The notes under the pieces are model-generated. The model was not told the DNA's origin, ran no database searches, and was given only the letters and a program-made list of their open reading frames with translations. Below, piece after piece: positions 34,552 to 45,091 of a stretch of DNA of 64,000 nt (within the stretch, counting starts at the first letter, position 1; the number at the start of each line of letters is the position of its first letter). The stretch spans positions 99,124,794-99,188,793 of the forward strand of contig OV277858.1 of assembly GCA_922989275.2 (NCBI GenBank). The letters are read 5' to 3'. Source of the stretch: Gari tellinella. Lineage: Eukaryota; Mollusca; Bivalvia; Cardiida; Psammobiidae. Both the position numbers and the translations under genes were made by a program.

Positions 34552-34738
34552 CAGAGCCCCGGATAAGTGGAGTATTTCAAAAATCTGAAATCTTTATCTC
34601 TGCTTTAAACCCTACAGTGTCACTACTCATTAGAATCGTCTCTTTGAGACGATTCTAATGAGTAGTAACACCATAGGTTTTAGTGCTAAAATTAGTGAGA
34701 AAATTTGTTCAGTTTACTCTCTCTTATCTGGAGCCTTG
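34552..34738. mobile_element. Family E MITE
   Basis: CAGAGCCCCGGATAAG to CTTATCTGGAGCCTTG; hairpin arms match closely. No clear target duplication. Confidence 0.8.
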
Positions 34739-34791
34739 AATTATAGCAAAACCACAAAGACGGACAACACTGAGGCTATTTTTAGTACAAC

Positions 34792-34899
34792 CTGCACATC
34801 ACATGTATCAGCCATCCCATCAGGGGAGTTAACTGCCATCCTATCAAGGGAGTTAACTGCAGCGATATTGATTTCAGCCTCCACCACAATTTTTGAGGG
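34792..34899 (-). CDS. Candidate exon: PSKIVVEAE... 36 codons
   Basis: 108 nt open in phase 0, after a very good acceptor (CTGCTTTCAG). The donor CAG followed by GTTGTA is poor. It holds two similar units, AAVNSLDRM and MAVNSPDGM, made by a short tandem duplication in the DNA. It could be a real exon or a chance opening in intron sequence. It is less acidic than the accepted exons. Confidence 0.3.
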
Positions 34900-34985
34900 C
34901 TGAAAGCAGGTAGGACATATCTAACAATACAAGACAAAACTTCTACACCATTCATATATCTATAACACATACATGTATAACTTAC

Positions 34986-35632
34986 ACCCCGGTCACACAG
35001 AGCCATCGGTGTTAGATCGGTTGTTTTTATCGCCAAACTAGGGAGGGGACCGATAACAAGCTATTTACTACCGACATCACCTATTGGCCACCTGTTTTCC
35101 ACCTATCAATCGCTATTGGGTAAAGATGAGTTTCGTGGGCGAAAAATCACCGATTGGGATTTTTAAACGTGCTTAAAATTCTCGATCGGTGAAAATATTT
35201 TACAAATAACCGATTGACAACCTGTCTACTACCGATACCACCGACGAGTCACCGATAAAGCACCGATGAACTGATACTTACCACCGATGAAAAAAGATGA
35301 GAATTAAAACGCAGGATCTCGTCGGTTTTCATCGGTTGTCAATGGCAGTTCAATCGGTGATCAGTTGGTGATCAATCAGTTGCCGCCAGCATTTCATCGG
35401 TATTCGTCGATTATTGATAGGTTGTTGGGCACTTTTAATCGGTGGCCCATAGGAGTTCATGAGTTGCCAATCGGTGGCGGGATGGCGTTTCACCGATTGA
35501 ACAATTATTTATCACCGATACCCGGTCACACAGAAAGCCTGAAATTAAATCACTTATGACAACCGATCAAAACAGAAAATAATTCGACCGATTGGGTACC
35601 GATTAAAGCCCGACCGTCTGTGTGACCGGGGC
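34986..35632. mobile_element. Foldback element with CCCCGGTCACACAG ends
   Basis: ACCCCGGTCACACAGAGCC at the left, CTGTGTGACCGGGGC at the right. The inside is made of short degenerate units around CACCGAT and ATCGGT in both orientations; another CCCGGTCACACAGA lies inside at 35521, suggesting an internal partial duplication. Confidence 0.8.
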
Positions 35633-35653
35633 ATAAATGTTCACAAAGATCCA

Positions 35654-35844
35654 GGGGCCTGTTTCATAAAACTTCGTTCAACAAAAACCGTTGTAAGTCA
35701 AAAATGCATTCAATTTCTTTTCAAGAAGATTCCAAAGAGGCGTGGTAATACAGAATTAGATGGAGAAATAGATAATTATTATGACTTTTATAATCTGACT
35801 AAAAGGACAACATTTGTCGTTAGAAGTTTTATGAAACGGGCCCC
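35654..35844. mobile_element. GGGGCC-ended MITE
   Basis: GGGGCCTGTTTCATAAAACTT to AAGTTTTATGAAACGGGCCCC, with AACCGTTGTAAGTCAAAA inside. Confidence 0.75.
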
Positions 35845-35907
35845 AGGATTTAGTTTCATAGACATTTTTGAATAATAAACCCCTTCCCTATGATTTTGTT
35901 CAATCCA

Positions 35908-36165
35908 TTAACCCTTTACCTGATTGCCTATTTCTAGTATTGAAGATAGGTGACTACTTAAAGCAGGTTGAAAGTAAAGCAGAATGCGCCTTAGCCCTTA
36001 GGGCGCATTCTGCTTTACTTTCAGCATGCTTTAAGCTATCATGTGCTAGAATATAGAAAATATTCCATATAATATATATTCATGACTGATTAAATTGGAA
36101 TTATTTTCTTCAGCGGAGAAATAAATCATATTCGCTAAAAAGCGTTTCTATTGGGGAAAGGGTTA
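35908..36165 (-). mobile_element. Family A MITE
   Basis: TTAACCCTTTACCTGATTGC to GGGGAAAGGGTTAA; loop has an extra GCCCTTAGGGC palindrome. Confidence 0.8.
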
Positions 36166-36242
36166 ACCCCAACCGTTCAGCCCCATAGCCTGATATCATT
36201 AATGGTATTGAATACGGGTGGCAGGTTTACTCTTATCTTCTT

Positions 36243-36487
36243 TTAATCCATTACCCCATAAATACACATTTTTACACCTTTAAATTTGTCCTCCACTGAA
36301 GAAAAGAGCTCAAATTTGTACAGTAATGAGTCTAATGACTATCTACTATAAGAAATATTTCTTTACTGTAGCAGATGGTAGCTTAAAGCAGGCTGAAAGT
36401 ATATTCTGCTTTACTTCCAACCTGCTTTAAGTGGTCATCTGTCTTCAAAACTAGAAACAGGCTATGGTGTACATGTAACCAGGGTTA
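36243..36487 (+). mobile_element. Family A MITE
   Basis: TTAATCCATTACCCCATAAA to ATGTAACCAGGGTTAA; left hairpin arm shortened. Confidence 0.7.
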
Positions 36488-36969
36488 AGCAGTCACTTTT
36501 CTTAAAGATTGAGGTCCTAGTTTTAATTTAAAATCAGTCACAACCTTTAAACACTGTTGCATGTAAGCATTCTGATTTTTTGGCTATGGAGGAAATTATT
36601 AAAACAGTAGAACATCTTATTTTGACACATATAGAACAAAATGCTGTAGTAATCATAACAAAGAAAATAAATATCTATAAGAGTTATCAACTTCATTTTT
36701 GATTTTACAACTATGCTGCAGTGAGTTTAGATCAAGGTTGAGAACCATACAACTAAATTAGCTTATCTAGAATAACTCTATCTGTGCAATATTCAGCTAT
36801 TGCAAATCTACTATGTATATTGCAGTGGGTCCGTCTAAAGACCCCAACCCTCCCAAAACCATTCCAAACCACTTAAAAAACAACCCAAACTACTTAAATT
36901 CTTTAATATCAAATCAAATAAAGCTTATAAATGGCGAACTTAGGCTAACATAATGAAAAATATGTTAAA
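36488..36969. other. Intron without visible features
   Basis: AT-rich. The CCAAACCACTT-like stretch at 36850-36900 mirrors GTGGTTTGGGGAGG at 37455-37490, so 36830-37510 may be one larger worn element (TGGGTCCGTCTAAAGACC ... GGTCTTTAGAAGGACTG). Confidence 0.45.
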
Positions 36970-37183
36970 TTAACCCTTAGTCTGCCACTCACGACTATAG
37001 CTCCATATGCAAACAGCTTGGATCCGGATGAGACGCCGAGTTACTCGGCGTCTCATCCGGATCCAAGCTGTTTGACACTCAGACAACATTTTCAGCAATT
37101 TTGAGCAACTTTGAAGCACTTTGAAACTTGAAGCAGACGAGAAATATAGCAGACGACAATTTATTTGGCGGGCTAAGGGTTAA
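36970..37183 (-). mobile_element. Family D MITE
   Basis: TTAACCCTTAGTCTGCCACTC to GGCGGGCTAAGGGTTAA. Hairpin CAAACAGCTTGGATCCGGAT ... ATCCGGATCCAAGCTGTTTG around GCCGAGTTACTCGGC is perfect. Confidence 0.85.
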
Positions 37184-37266
37184 AATTAAATCTACTATGT
37201 TCTTCATTTCAAGAGGAGCAACTCATACAAAACTTATGATAGCTATATACAGTTACTTCTAGATAC

Positions 37267-37440
37267 TAAACCATTATCCAATAGCCGACATGTTCCTGGT
37301 TTGGAAGACAGGTATCCAATTAAAGCAGGTTGAAAGTAAAGCAGAATGTGCCTTAAGGTCCATTCTGCTTTACTTTCAGTCTGCTTTAAGCTATTATCTA
37401 CTACAGTCTATTTGTGTCTACCATCTGCTAGAATATTGAA
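37267..37440 (-). mobile_element. Family A MITE, truncated
   Basis: TTATCCAATAGCC, full hairpin, then the CTACCATCTGCTAGAATA segment; distal part lost. Confidence 0.6.
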
Positions 37441-37599
37441 AACTTGTTTTTAAAAGTGGTTTGGGGAGGTTTGGAGAGGTTTGGGGTGGTTTTAGGTCTT
37501 TAGAAGGACTGTATTGCACTTGTTAAATCACTAAAAACAGAATCCTTCTTGAAGGAACAAAAACAGGTACCCTTCTCCAGCTAAAATCATATATTAACA

Positions 37600-37835
37600 C
37601 TTTTTGAAAGCAGTGTAGACCCTAATCAGACAGGTCAACAAGGAGTTGTCTGATTAGAGTCTGCACTGTTTTCTTATAGGATCTGTCTGGCAGGAGTCTG
37701 CACAGTCTCGGGAATGTAATTTTCTTTGTTAATATAACAGGAAGAAGCTTAATGCATGACAAAAGTAATGCAGAAAGCTCCTATAGGAGCTTTCTGCATT
37801 ACTTTTGCCCTGCACGAAGCTACAACCTTTCTTGG
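37600..37835. repeat. Two hairpins
   Basis: A B-like one at 37610-37675 (AGCAGTGTAGACCCTAATC ... GATTAGAGTCTGCACTG) and a family P one at 37748-37830 (GCTTAATGCATGACAAAAG ... CTTTTGCCCTGCACGAAGC). Confidence 0.65.
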
Positions 37836-37939
37836 AACCTGAGATAATCTTCATTTGACTGGAAGCTTAATTAGCACATGGTTGGCTTGTTTTCAGAAGA
37901 AAAAAAAGCAAGCTACAGCGGTGCGAGTTTTCGTCAGAC

Positions 37940-37984
37940 CTGTGATTCGAACACGTCGTCGTCCTCCTCAGAATCCAAGTAGCG
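37940..37984 (-). CDS. Exon 7: acidic RYLDSEEDDDVF exon
   Basis: 45 nt, 15 codons, phase 0 on both sides; acceptor CTGCATGCAG, donor CAG followed by GTCTGA, which is a weaker donor than the rest. The acidic sequence matches the style of the neighbouring exons and the frame is open. Confidence 0.65.
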
Positions 37985-38244
37985 CTGCATGCAGGGAAAG
38001 TACACACAAAATGTCACAAGAATAAGCAACAATACCAACATAACTTACATTATTTCTAAAGCTACTAAACATCAATATTTTAGCACTGGGCAAGTTAGAA
38101 CAATAAATCAACTTTTAACAGCATTTCAGTCATATCTCGTGATTAAGCTAAATACAGGTGGAAGGAATACACTGTTTTAGGTACAAATCGACAATTCGGT
38201 AGAATCACTGACCTTCGTTAGCATTTATTAGGGTCCATACTTCT

Positions 38245-38486
38245 GATATGGACCCTTTTCCCCATAGAAGGGCCTTTAAACGTTTAAGCCTTCCCTTATT
38301 TCTCATAGAGATAACTTTTCATGCTTTTTCTATGGCATAGAATTTTTTTCTGCATCCTGATATGTGGAAGCTTAAAACAGGCATAAAGTAAACCAGAAAG
38401 CTCCTGAAGCAGCTTTCTGATTTACTTTCAGCCTGCTTTTAGCACCTATCTTAAATACTGGAAAAACAACATTGGGGAAAGGGTTA
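38245..38486. mobile_element. Family A-like MITE, diverged
   Basis: CCCTTTTCCCCATAGAAG to GGGGAAAGGGTTAA, hairpin GCTTAAAACAGGC ... GCCTGCTTTTAG. Shares its last TTAA with the next. Confidence 0.65.
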
Positions 38487-38743
38487 ACCCATTACCACAT
38501 AAATATGCCTTTATACGCCCTTGAATTAATTCCTCTACTGAAGAAAATAATGTAGTTCCAATTAATACTGTCACAAATAAAAATTATAAAGAAAATATTT
38601 TCTATATTCTAGCAGATAATAGCTTAAAGCAGGCTGAAAGTAAAGCAGAATGTGCCTCAAGGCTCATTCTGCTTTACTTTCAACCTGCTTTAAGTGGTCA
38701 CATATCTTCAAAACTAGAAACAGGCTATGGGGTAATGGGATAA
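38483..38743 (+). mobile_element. Family A MITE
   Basis: TTAACCCATTACCACATAAA to GGGGTAATGGGATAA. Confidence 0.8.
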
Positions 38744-38784
38744 ACAAGGTCCCCCATTATGAGGGACTTTATGTCTTCATCATT

Positions 38785-38900
38785 AGAATTGTCTCTTTGC
38801 TCTAACCAAACCCTACACTGCTATGACTACTCATTAGAATCATTTCTTCATGATGATTCTAATGATAAGTCACAACATTACATAGGATTTAGTAAAGACA
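38785..38900. mobile_element. Family E fragment
   Basis: ACTCATTAGAATCATTTCTTC ... GATTCTAATGATAAGTCAC; the ends are missing. Confidence 0.5.
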
Positions 38901-39221
38901 TACACATTTCAAAACTTTATATATGCTGTCTTTATGGAATTATGAATTACGAATCTCATTTTCAGCTATACTAATTACGTTTTCTCTAAATAGACAATGA
39001 AATTATCAAAATATTTCAATAAAAGCCTTTTCAGTGTTAAATGTTTATATATTGTAAGGTTCACCTGTTTATAGGCCAAGATATAAAGCAACAAGACTTA
39101 ATACCCATAACCAACATAAGGTACACATACAGACACAGAGAGCTATTTATCATCACCACAGTACATCATACAGTTACAGCCTTATATAGTTCACCATGTC
39201 CCTCAAAACTTCTTTTAACCC
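38901..39221. other. Intron without visible features
   Basis: AT-rich unique sequence. Confidence 0.5.
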
Positions 39222-39315
39222 TTAACTCTTTCAACACTATGGACCTGTTTACATGTATAATATATTCATTACATTTGCAAACAGTGTAGACCCAACTCAG
39301 AGGGCTCCTATTGTC
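39222..39315. mobile_element. Family B MITE, left part only
   Basis: TTAACTCTTTCAACACTATGG to CAGAGGGCTCCTATTG. Confidence 0.7.
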
Positions 39316-39640
39316 TTTTAATAGGCGGTTTTCTGCCATACTGTCACACTGCATTAAGCAACCAACACTCTTGACATCTCTAGATTATTCATATACATAA
39401 ATCAGTGTTTGGTTTTCAGGGGAATTATTTAGAGATGGAAGGGTATACTATTAGTCTACCGGTATTATAAAATAATTTACCTACCAAACAGCAATGCTGC
39501 ATTGATGTCCTAAAATTTTATATGTTAAAAGCATTGTCGTGACAAGTGACCCCCCAAAATTAGTTTTGTCCCACAAACTAAGGAACCTGGGGGGACACAA
39601 TGTCCCCCATTTGTCAATGCCTCTAGAGGGAAAACCCTGC

Positions 39641-39868
39641 TTAACCCATTTTATGCGGGGTACACTTTTAGGTGTACCATTAGGCAAACAGTTATGATCT
39701 CAGATCAGGCCCCACATTGTGGGGCCTGATCTGAGATCAAAACTGTTTGCAGTGAAGTCAATACTCTATCAGAAAATGCTAAAATATTTTGCAAATATTT
39801 GAGTTATACCCGCTGCAGACGACATTTTAAAATGGCTGCCAAATATTACCCAGCATACAATGGGTTAA
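39641..39868 (+). mobile_element. Family F MITE next to exon 6
   Basis: TTAACCCATTTTATGCGGGG to CAGCATACAATGGGTTAA; very close to the copy at 21096. Confidence 0.85.
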
Positions 39869-39887
39869 AGATAACTATTCTACTTAC

Positions 39888-39935
39888 ATCAGATTCTACT
39901 GCTGGCTGAACTGATGGAGGCTTGCCTGAATCAGT
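39888..39935 (-). CDS. Exon 6: short Pro/Ser exon
   Basis: 48 nt, 16 codons, phase 0 on both sides, acceptor CTCTTTATAG and donor GTAAGT. The text is TDSGKPPSVQPAVESD. A family F MITE ends 20 bases from its donor. Confidence 0.75.
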
Positions 39936-39966
39936 CTATAAAGAGAAATTATTACAGCAGTGCATT

Positions 39967-40213
39967 TTAACTGTTTCAACACCATCATGGACCTGTTTAA
40001 AATACACTCATTACATTTGCAAAACAGTGTAGACCCAGATCAGTGGGCTCCTATGGGAGCCCTCTGATCTGGGTCTACAATGTTTGTCGATTTAAACCAG
40101 TCTTTATTAAATTACTCAGAATTACAAGTAGACTGGTTCTTGTTTTGGTAACTATAATGATCCACAAGGGAACCTAATAACCCACCAGAGTTACTTAGTG
40201 TTGAAAGAGTTAA
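39967..40213 (+). mobile_element. Family B MITE
   Basis: TTAACTGTTTCAACACC to GTGTTGAAAGAGTTAA. Confidence 0.8.
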
Positions 40214-40384
40214 TATAGTATTACGGTAACTCAATGGTCTCACAACTACTTAGAAAAAAAATATCCAAGCTTGATTAAATCTATGAAAACCTAGAAAGAA
40301 ACTAAACCTGTAATATTATGGTAAATATGTTACATATTTATTCATTTCTGATCATGATTAATTACGTTTTTTACAGTTTGTTCC

Positions 40385-40806
40385 AAAATGACAAACAGTG
40401 ATGACCCAGATCAGAGGGCTCCTTTCAGAGCCCTCTGATCTGGGTCTACTAGGTTTGCATTGAGAAAGTGTACAAAAACGCTGTTTAACAATTTTGGATT
40501 TGTTATGAATTTACATGACACAGTCCAGCTTATTACAGGTGGAGGAAGACCCCAGAAGCCCTTTATGCACTGTATAAGGCACAAATCAGCAGCTGGGTAG
40601 AACCACCGACCTTCCGCAAGCCAGCTGGAAGGCTTCCCAACATGAAAAATCTGAATGCCCAGACTGGGATTTGAACCCACAGTGGTGAGGAGCTTTGTGA
40701 TTTAACATCACACAGCTCCTCACCGCTGTGGTTTCGAATCACTAGGCCACACCCCCACTGTTTTTCAAAGACAAGTATATTTGTCACCTAAGGGTTCAAT
40801 GGGTTA
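40385..40806. mobile_element. Family C MITE split by a SINE
   Basis: Hairpin GACAAACAGTGATGACCC... GGGTCTACTAGGTTTG, then GCTGTTT; resumes ACTGTTTTTCAAAG and ends AGGGTTCAATGGGTTAA. Confidence 0.65.
40490..40755 (-). mobile_element. tRNA-derived SINE
   Basis: On the minus strand: GTGTGGCCTAGTGATTCG (A-box like), GGGTTCAAATCCC (B box), then GGAAGGTCGGTGGTTCTACC and GGGTCTTCCTCCACC. The last parts resemble the conserved central domains of molluscan SINEs. A GAGGAGCT/AGCTCCTC inverted pair lies in the tRNA part. CTGTTT flanks both sides. Confidence 0.7.
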
Positions 40807-40811
40807 ACACC

Positions 40812-40950
40812 CGGCCCAGTGCTTATGAAGCATTTGAGTTGAGTCTGAGTGCGTTCTCAAGCATTTGATTGGTCAGATTTGAGCCTAGGCCAATCAAATG
40901 CTTGAGAACGATTTCAGACTCCACTCAAAGGCTTTATAACCATGGACCCA
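40812..40950. mobile_element. Family G palindrome, one arm shortened
   Basis: CATTTGATTGGTCAGATTTG with CCAATCAAATGCTTGAGAACG; the loop has lost about 13 bases. Confidence 0.75.
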
Positions 40951-40967
40951 GTTTGATTGTAGCTCAC

Positions 40968-41113
40968 CTTTGGAGGTTTGAGTATAGATCTTGGTGTGGT
41001 TGGTTGAGAACCAGTGCCATGACTGGCGTCCCGTGGACTGACATACGATTCCGAATCAAACTCATCACTTAGGTCTGACATATTATCCTCCAAGCCAAGA
41101 TCTTTCATCATGT
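40968..41113 (-). CDS. Exon 5: MMKDLGLED and TTPRSILKPPK
   Basis: 146 nt, entered in phase 1 and left in phase 0; acceptor CTTTTGCAG, donor CCAAAG followed by GTGAGC. The protein has MMKDLGLEDNMSDLSDEF, then SPRDASHG and TTPRSILKPPK. The first part is predicted to be helical and the remainder disordered. The TPRS site begins the run of TPR motifs seen in later exons. A 145-bp palindrome (family G) ends about 18 bases into the following intron. Confidence 0.85.
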
Positions 41114-41206
41114 CTGCAAAAGGATGAGAAATGAAAATACCCTTGCCCTCTTTAAATACCATACTGATTCTGTTACAGTATTGTTTTCTGGAGTGTCATA
41201 TTTGAT

Positions 41207-41461
41207 TTAAACCTTTCCTCCCTGAAACCTGAAATGGACAATTTTAGTTCTCAATTTAGTCTAGTCCATTTTTGACTTTTTAGGGTTGATAATTTACAAT
41301 AAATGTCAAAATGACAAACAATGTAGACCCTGATCAGAGGGCTCCTGAAGGAGCCCTCTGATCAGGGTCAACACTGTTTGCATAGGACAAGTGTACTCTT
41401 CACAGGTACGCTTTTTGCAAATGATGCATATATGCTTGACTAGACTTCAAAGAGACTTTAA
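41207..41461 (+). mobile_element. Family C MITE
   Basis: TTAAACCTTTCCTCCC to CTTCAAAGAGACTTTAA, hairpin GACAAACAATGTAGACCC ... GGGTCAACACTGTTTG. Confidence 0.75.
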
Positions 41462-41497
41462 ATGTCGTTATAACTGAAGAAACATAAACCCCAAAGT

Positions 41498-41690
41498 CAG
41501 GGCTCCAGATAAGAGGGAGTAAATTGCACAAATTCAACATTTTCTCACTTATTTTAGCATCAAATCCTATGGTGTTACTACTCATTAGAATCGTCTCTTC
41601 GAGACGATTCTAATGAGTAATGACACCATAGGATTTAAAGCAGAAATAAAGATTTTAATTTTTGAAATACCCCCCTTATCTGGAGCCCTG
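41498..41690. mobile_element. Family E MITE with 6-bp target duplication
   Basis: CAGGGCTCCAGATAAGAG to CTTATCTGGAGCCCTG flanked by CAAAGT on both sides. Confidence 0.9.
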
Positions 41691-41693
41691 CAA

Positions 41694-42090
41694 AGTATAC
41701 CCTTTATCATGCTAAGCGCGATTTGGCAAACATTTGCAAACAGTTTGGATCCAGATCAAGACTAATCTGGATCCAAACTGTTTGTCACTCGTATGCAAAA
41801 TTTCTTCAGATTAAAAACAATTAAATCTAATTTCAATCTCAGGGCTCCAGATAAGAGGGAGTAAACTGAACAAATCTACCATTTTTCACATTTTAGCACA
41901 AAATCCTATGGTGTTACTATACTCATTAGAATCGTCTCGAAAAGACGATTCTAATGAGTGGTAACACCATAAGGTTTAAAGGAGAAATAAAGATTTTAGT
42001 TTTGGAAACACTCCCCTTATCTGGAGCCCTGAATCTTATTTTGCAGACAATAACTTTCAAGCAGACAACAATTCAGCATGATAAGAGATG
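41694..42090. mobile_element. Family J MITE interrupted by family E
   Basis: CCCTTTATCATGCTAAGCGC, hairpin GCAAACAGTTTGGATCCAG... CTGGATCCAAACTGTTTG, then after the insert GCAGACAACAATTCAGCATG then ATAAGAGATG. Confidence 0.7.
41840..42031. mobile_element. Family E MITE inserted in family J
   Basis: CAGGGCTCCAGATAAG to CTTATCTGGAGCCCTG with AATCT on both sides (one base may be lost from a 6-bp duplication). Confidence 0.85.
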
Positions 42091-42361
42091 AAGCTTGATA
42101 AGAAAAAATGTAGATCTACATGAAAATTTATAACTGACTTGACTTCTCATTCGGGAAATTATAATTATACATGTAATAATGATAAACTTCATGCAATCAA
42201 ACAGTTAACTTGTTTGGTTTTTTTAATCTTAACAAAATACTGTTTTAAGTGCTTATATACATGCATAATTAGCAAACACATACAGATTAACAAAACCATG
42301 CAAACATTTAACAACATGCACAAACGTGAGAGTGCTATGTGAAACAAACAGTTAAACGGAG

Positions 42362-42985
42362 AAAAAAAGAGGGACAAACGGGATATAGTGATAATTAGAG
42401 ACAGACAGGGAGAAAAAGAGAGGGACAAATGGGATATAGTGATAATTAGAGACAGACAGGGAGAAAAAGAGAGGGACAAATGGGATATAGTGATAATTAG
42501 AGACAGACAGGGAGAAAAAAAAGAGAGGGACAAATGGGATATAGTGATAATTAGAGACAGACAGGGAGAAAAAGAGAGGGACAAATGGGATATAGTGATA
42601 ATTAGAGACAGACAGGGAGAAAAAGAGAGGGACAAATGGGATATAGTGATAATTAGAGACAGACAGGGAGAAAAAGAGAGGGACAAATGGGATATAGTGA
42701 TAATTAGAGACAGAAAGGGAGAAAAAGAGAGGGACAAATGGGATATAGTGATAATTAGAGACAGACAGGGAGAAAAAGAGAGGGACAAATGGGATATAGT
42801 GATAATTTGAGAAAGACAGGGAGAAACAGGATATAGTGATAATTAGAGAAAGAGAGGGACAAATGGGATATAGTGATAATTAGAGAAAGACAGGGAGAAA
42901 CAGGATATAGTGATAATTAGAGAAAGAGAGGGACAAACAGGATATAGCGATAATTAGAGAAAGACAGGGAGAAAATGAGAGAGAG
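42362..42985. repeat. 51-bp minisatellite
   Basis: About nine near-identical units built of GGGATATAGTGATAATTAG, AGACAGACAGGGAG and AAAAAGAGAGGGACAAAT, then shorter variant units. The unit is 17 codons long, so frames stay open on both strands; these are not genes. Confidence 0.9.
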
Positions 42986-43123
42986 GAAGATATTGAGAGA
43001 GAAAGAGGATGATGGGGGCAGAGGCAGAAATGATAAAGACAGAGGAAGAGAAACTGAGGAATTATAGGAACAAAAGAAAGAGGTACATGTATATAGAATA
43101 GATACAGAAAAAGAGAGAACATG

Positions 43124-43375
43124 ATAACCCTTTACCCAATATCCTGTTATAACATTAAATACAGGTGATCACTTTAAGCAGGTTAAAATTAAAGCAGAAT
43201 GTGCCTTAAGGCACATTCTGCTTTACTTTCAGCCCGCTTTAAACTACCACTTGCTAGGCTATATAAAAAATATTTGTTATGGTAATTGTTCATGAGTGTA
43301 TAAACTGGAACTATTTTCTTCAGAGGAGGAATAAATTAAATATGCTAAAAATCGCTTCTATTGGGGAAAGGGTTA
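43124..43375 (-). mobile_element. Family A MITE
   Basis: ATAACCCTTTACCCAATATCC to GGGGAAAGGGTTAA. Confidence 0.8.
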
Positions 43376-43473
43376 AAACGAAACATAATACATGTATAAA
43401 CTGATAATTAAGCCTTTTTATCCTAACAACTCCTATTGAATCTTCTTTTCTGGTTTAATGCAGGTGACTGCTT

Positions 43474-43681
43474 ACCTCTTTTAACGTTAGCGACAAACCG
43501 TGATTATACTGGTAATTGCAAACCAGTTGGATCCAGATGAGTCACTGTGTTACCCTGTGTCTCATCAAGATCCAAACTATTTGACATTCTGACCATAATT
43601 ATCTTGATTTTTCTTTTAAAAAAATCCTATTTTCATAACAATAGCAGATGGAAATAATTCCTAGCATGCTAAGAGAGGAAA
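43474..43681. mobile_element. Family J MITE
   Basis: TTACCTCTTTTAACGTTAGC to TAGCATGCTAAGAGAGGAAAG, hairpin GCAAACCAGTTGGATCCAG ... AAGATCCAAACTATTTG. Confidence 0.6.
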
Positions 43682-43688
43682 GTCAGTA

Positions 43689-43880
43689 CAGTCGAACTTC
43701 GATATCTCCAACTCGTTTAACTCGAACTATCCAATAGTTCGACATATGAACTGCATTTTTCATGCTCGGTTAAGTCGAACATACCCATATTTCCAAGTTA
43801 AAACCTGGCTTAGCCACGTTTTAACTTTGAAATGCGGGTATGTTCAACAAAACCGACTTCGAGATATCAAAGTTTGACTG
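43689..43880. mobile_element. Family I MITE (TA target)
   Basis: TA, CAGTCGAACTTCGATATC to GATATCAAAGTTTGACTG, TA. Confidence 0.85.
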
Positions 43881-43973
43881 TATAAGTTTACTGAGGAAAT
43901 TACCAAATCATTTTGTCTGTATTTTACATATAGGTGAAGATTTATCTAACAGGACTGGACTTAACCATATAAC

Positions 43974-44151
43974 CAGGGCTCCAGATAAGAGGGGGTAAAC
44001 TGAACAAACCAACATTTTCTCACTCATTTTAACATTAAATCCTATGGTGTTACTACTCATTAGAATCGTCTCAAAGAGACAATTCTAATGAGTACTAGCA
44101 CCATAGGGTTTAATGCAAAAATTAAGAATACTCCCCTTATTTGGAGCCCTG
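43974..44151. mobile_element. Family E MITE with 6-bp target duplication
   Basis: CAGGGCTCCAGATAAG to TTATTTGGAGCCCTG flanked by TATAAC on both sides. Confidence 0.9.
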
Positions 44152-44225
44152 TATAACTGACATGATTTTATATTTCATGGATTGTTAGAATGGTGTGTAT
44201 TTCAAATTCAAGGATCCTAATTGCT

Positions 44226-44371
44226 CAATCAACCCCTATGATGAGACTATTCAGATAGAATTGTCAAAGAGACACTTCTAATTAGTAGTCACAAGTTAAG
44301 AGTTAGGTGGAGAAATAAAGGAAATTAATTTAAATGTTCAATTTATTCACTCCTATCTGGAGCTGTGTTGA
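44226..44371. mobile_element. Family E fragment, diverged
   Basis: CCTATGATGAGACTATTCAG to CTCCTATCTGGAGCTGTG. Confidence 0.5.
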
Positions 44372-44546
44372 TGGGTTTGAAAACAAACAAAACACAGCCA
44401 CCCATACTATATACACTATTTGAAAATAGTGTAGACCCAGATAAGACAGCTATATCAGAGCTGGATTCAAACAGTTTCGTATTGACAATCAATATGTAAA
44501 AGCCAAAAGGCAGAACAGGACGATACTTTAGTTTATCACATAGTGT

Positions 44547-44762
44547 TTAGCCCATTACCCCATAGCCTGTTCCTAGTTTTGAAAATAGGTAACCACTTAA
44601 AGCAGATTCTGCTTTACTTTCAGCCTGCTTTTATCCAAAATCTTCTAGAATATAGAAACTATTTCTGATGGTTTATACTTATGAATGTATATATTAAAAC
44701 TATTTTCTTTGGTGGCAGAATAAATTACAGACGTTAAAAAGCGTACATTTGTATGGGGGTCC
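44547..44762 (-). mobile_element. Family A MITE, one arm lost
   Basis: TTAGCCCATTACCCCATAGC to TTGTATGGGGGTC. Confidence 0.65.
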
Positions 44763-44840
44763 GAGTGATGAAAAGGCAATTCTTTTAGGAATGGGTAAAG
44801 GTGTAAAAGGCACGATACAGTTTAACCTCTCTTGAGTGAC

Positions 44841-45091
44841 TTAACCCTTTGAACCCTAGTCCCGTATATAGGCGTCCTTTTCATACAGTGTACATGTGAA
44901 TAGTACACTTGTCCTGTGCAAACAGTGAAGACCCAGATCAGAGGGCTCCGAAAGGAGCCCTCTGATCAGGGTCTTCACTGTTTGTCATAATGCCAAAAAA
45001 TGGACAAAACAACCCTTAAAAGCCAGAAATGGACTGGACAAAAATCAAAACTGGAATTGTGCATTTAAAGTTTCAGGGAGGAAAGAGTTAA
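44841..45091 (-). mobile_element. Family C MITE
   Basis: TTAACCCTTTGAACCCTAG to GGGAGGAAAGAGTTAA; hairpin CAAACAGTGAAGACCCAG ... AGGGTCTTCACTGTTTG. Confidence 0.85.

Noticed and set aside
40660..40755. tRNA gene
   Set aside because: A- and B-box-like sequences are present, but they are interrupted by an inverted repeat and continue into a SINE body.
42189..42810. Long overlapping frames on both strands (199 and 140 codons)
   Set aside because: They lie in a 51-bp minisatellite. A unit divisible by three keeps frames open on both strands.
42362..42985. CRISPR-like regular repeats
   Set aside because: Units are head to tail without unique spacers, in a eukaryotic genome.
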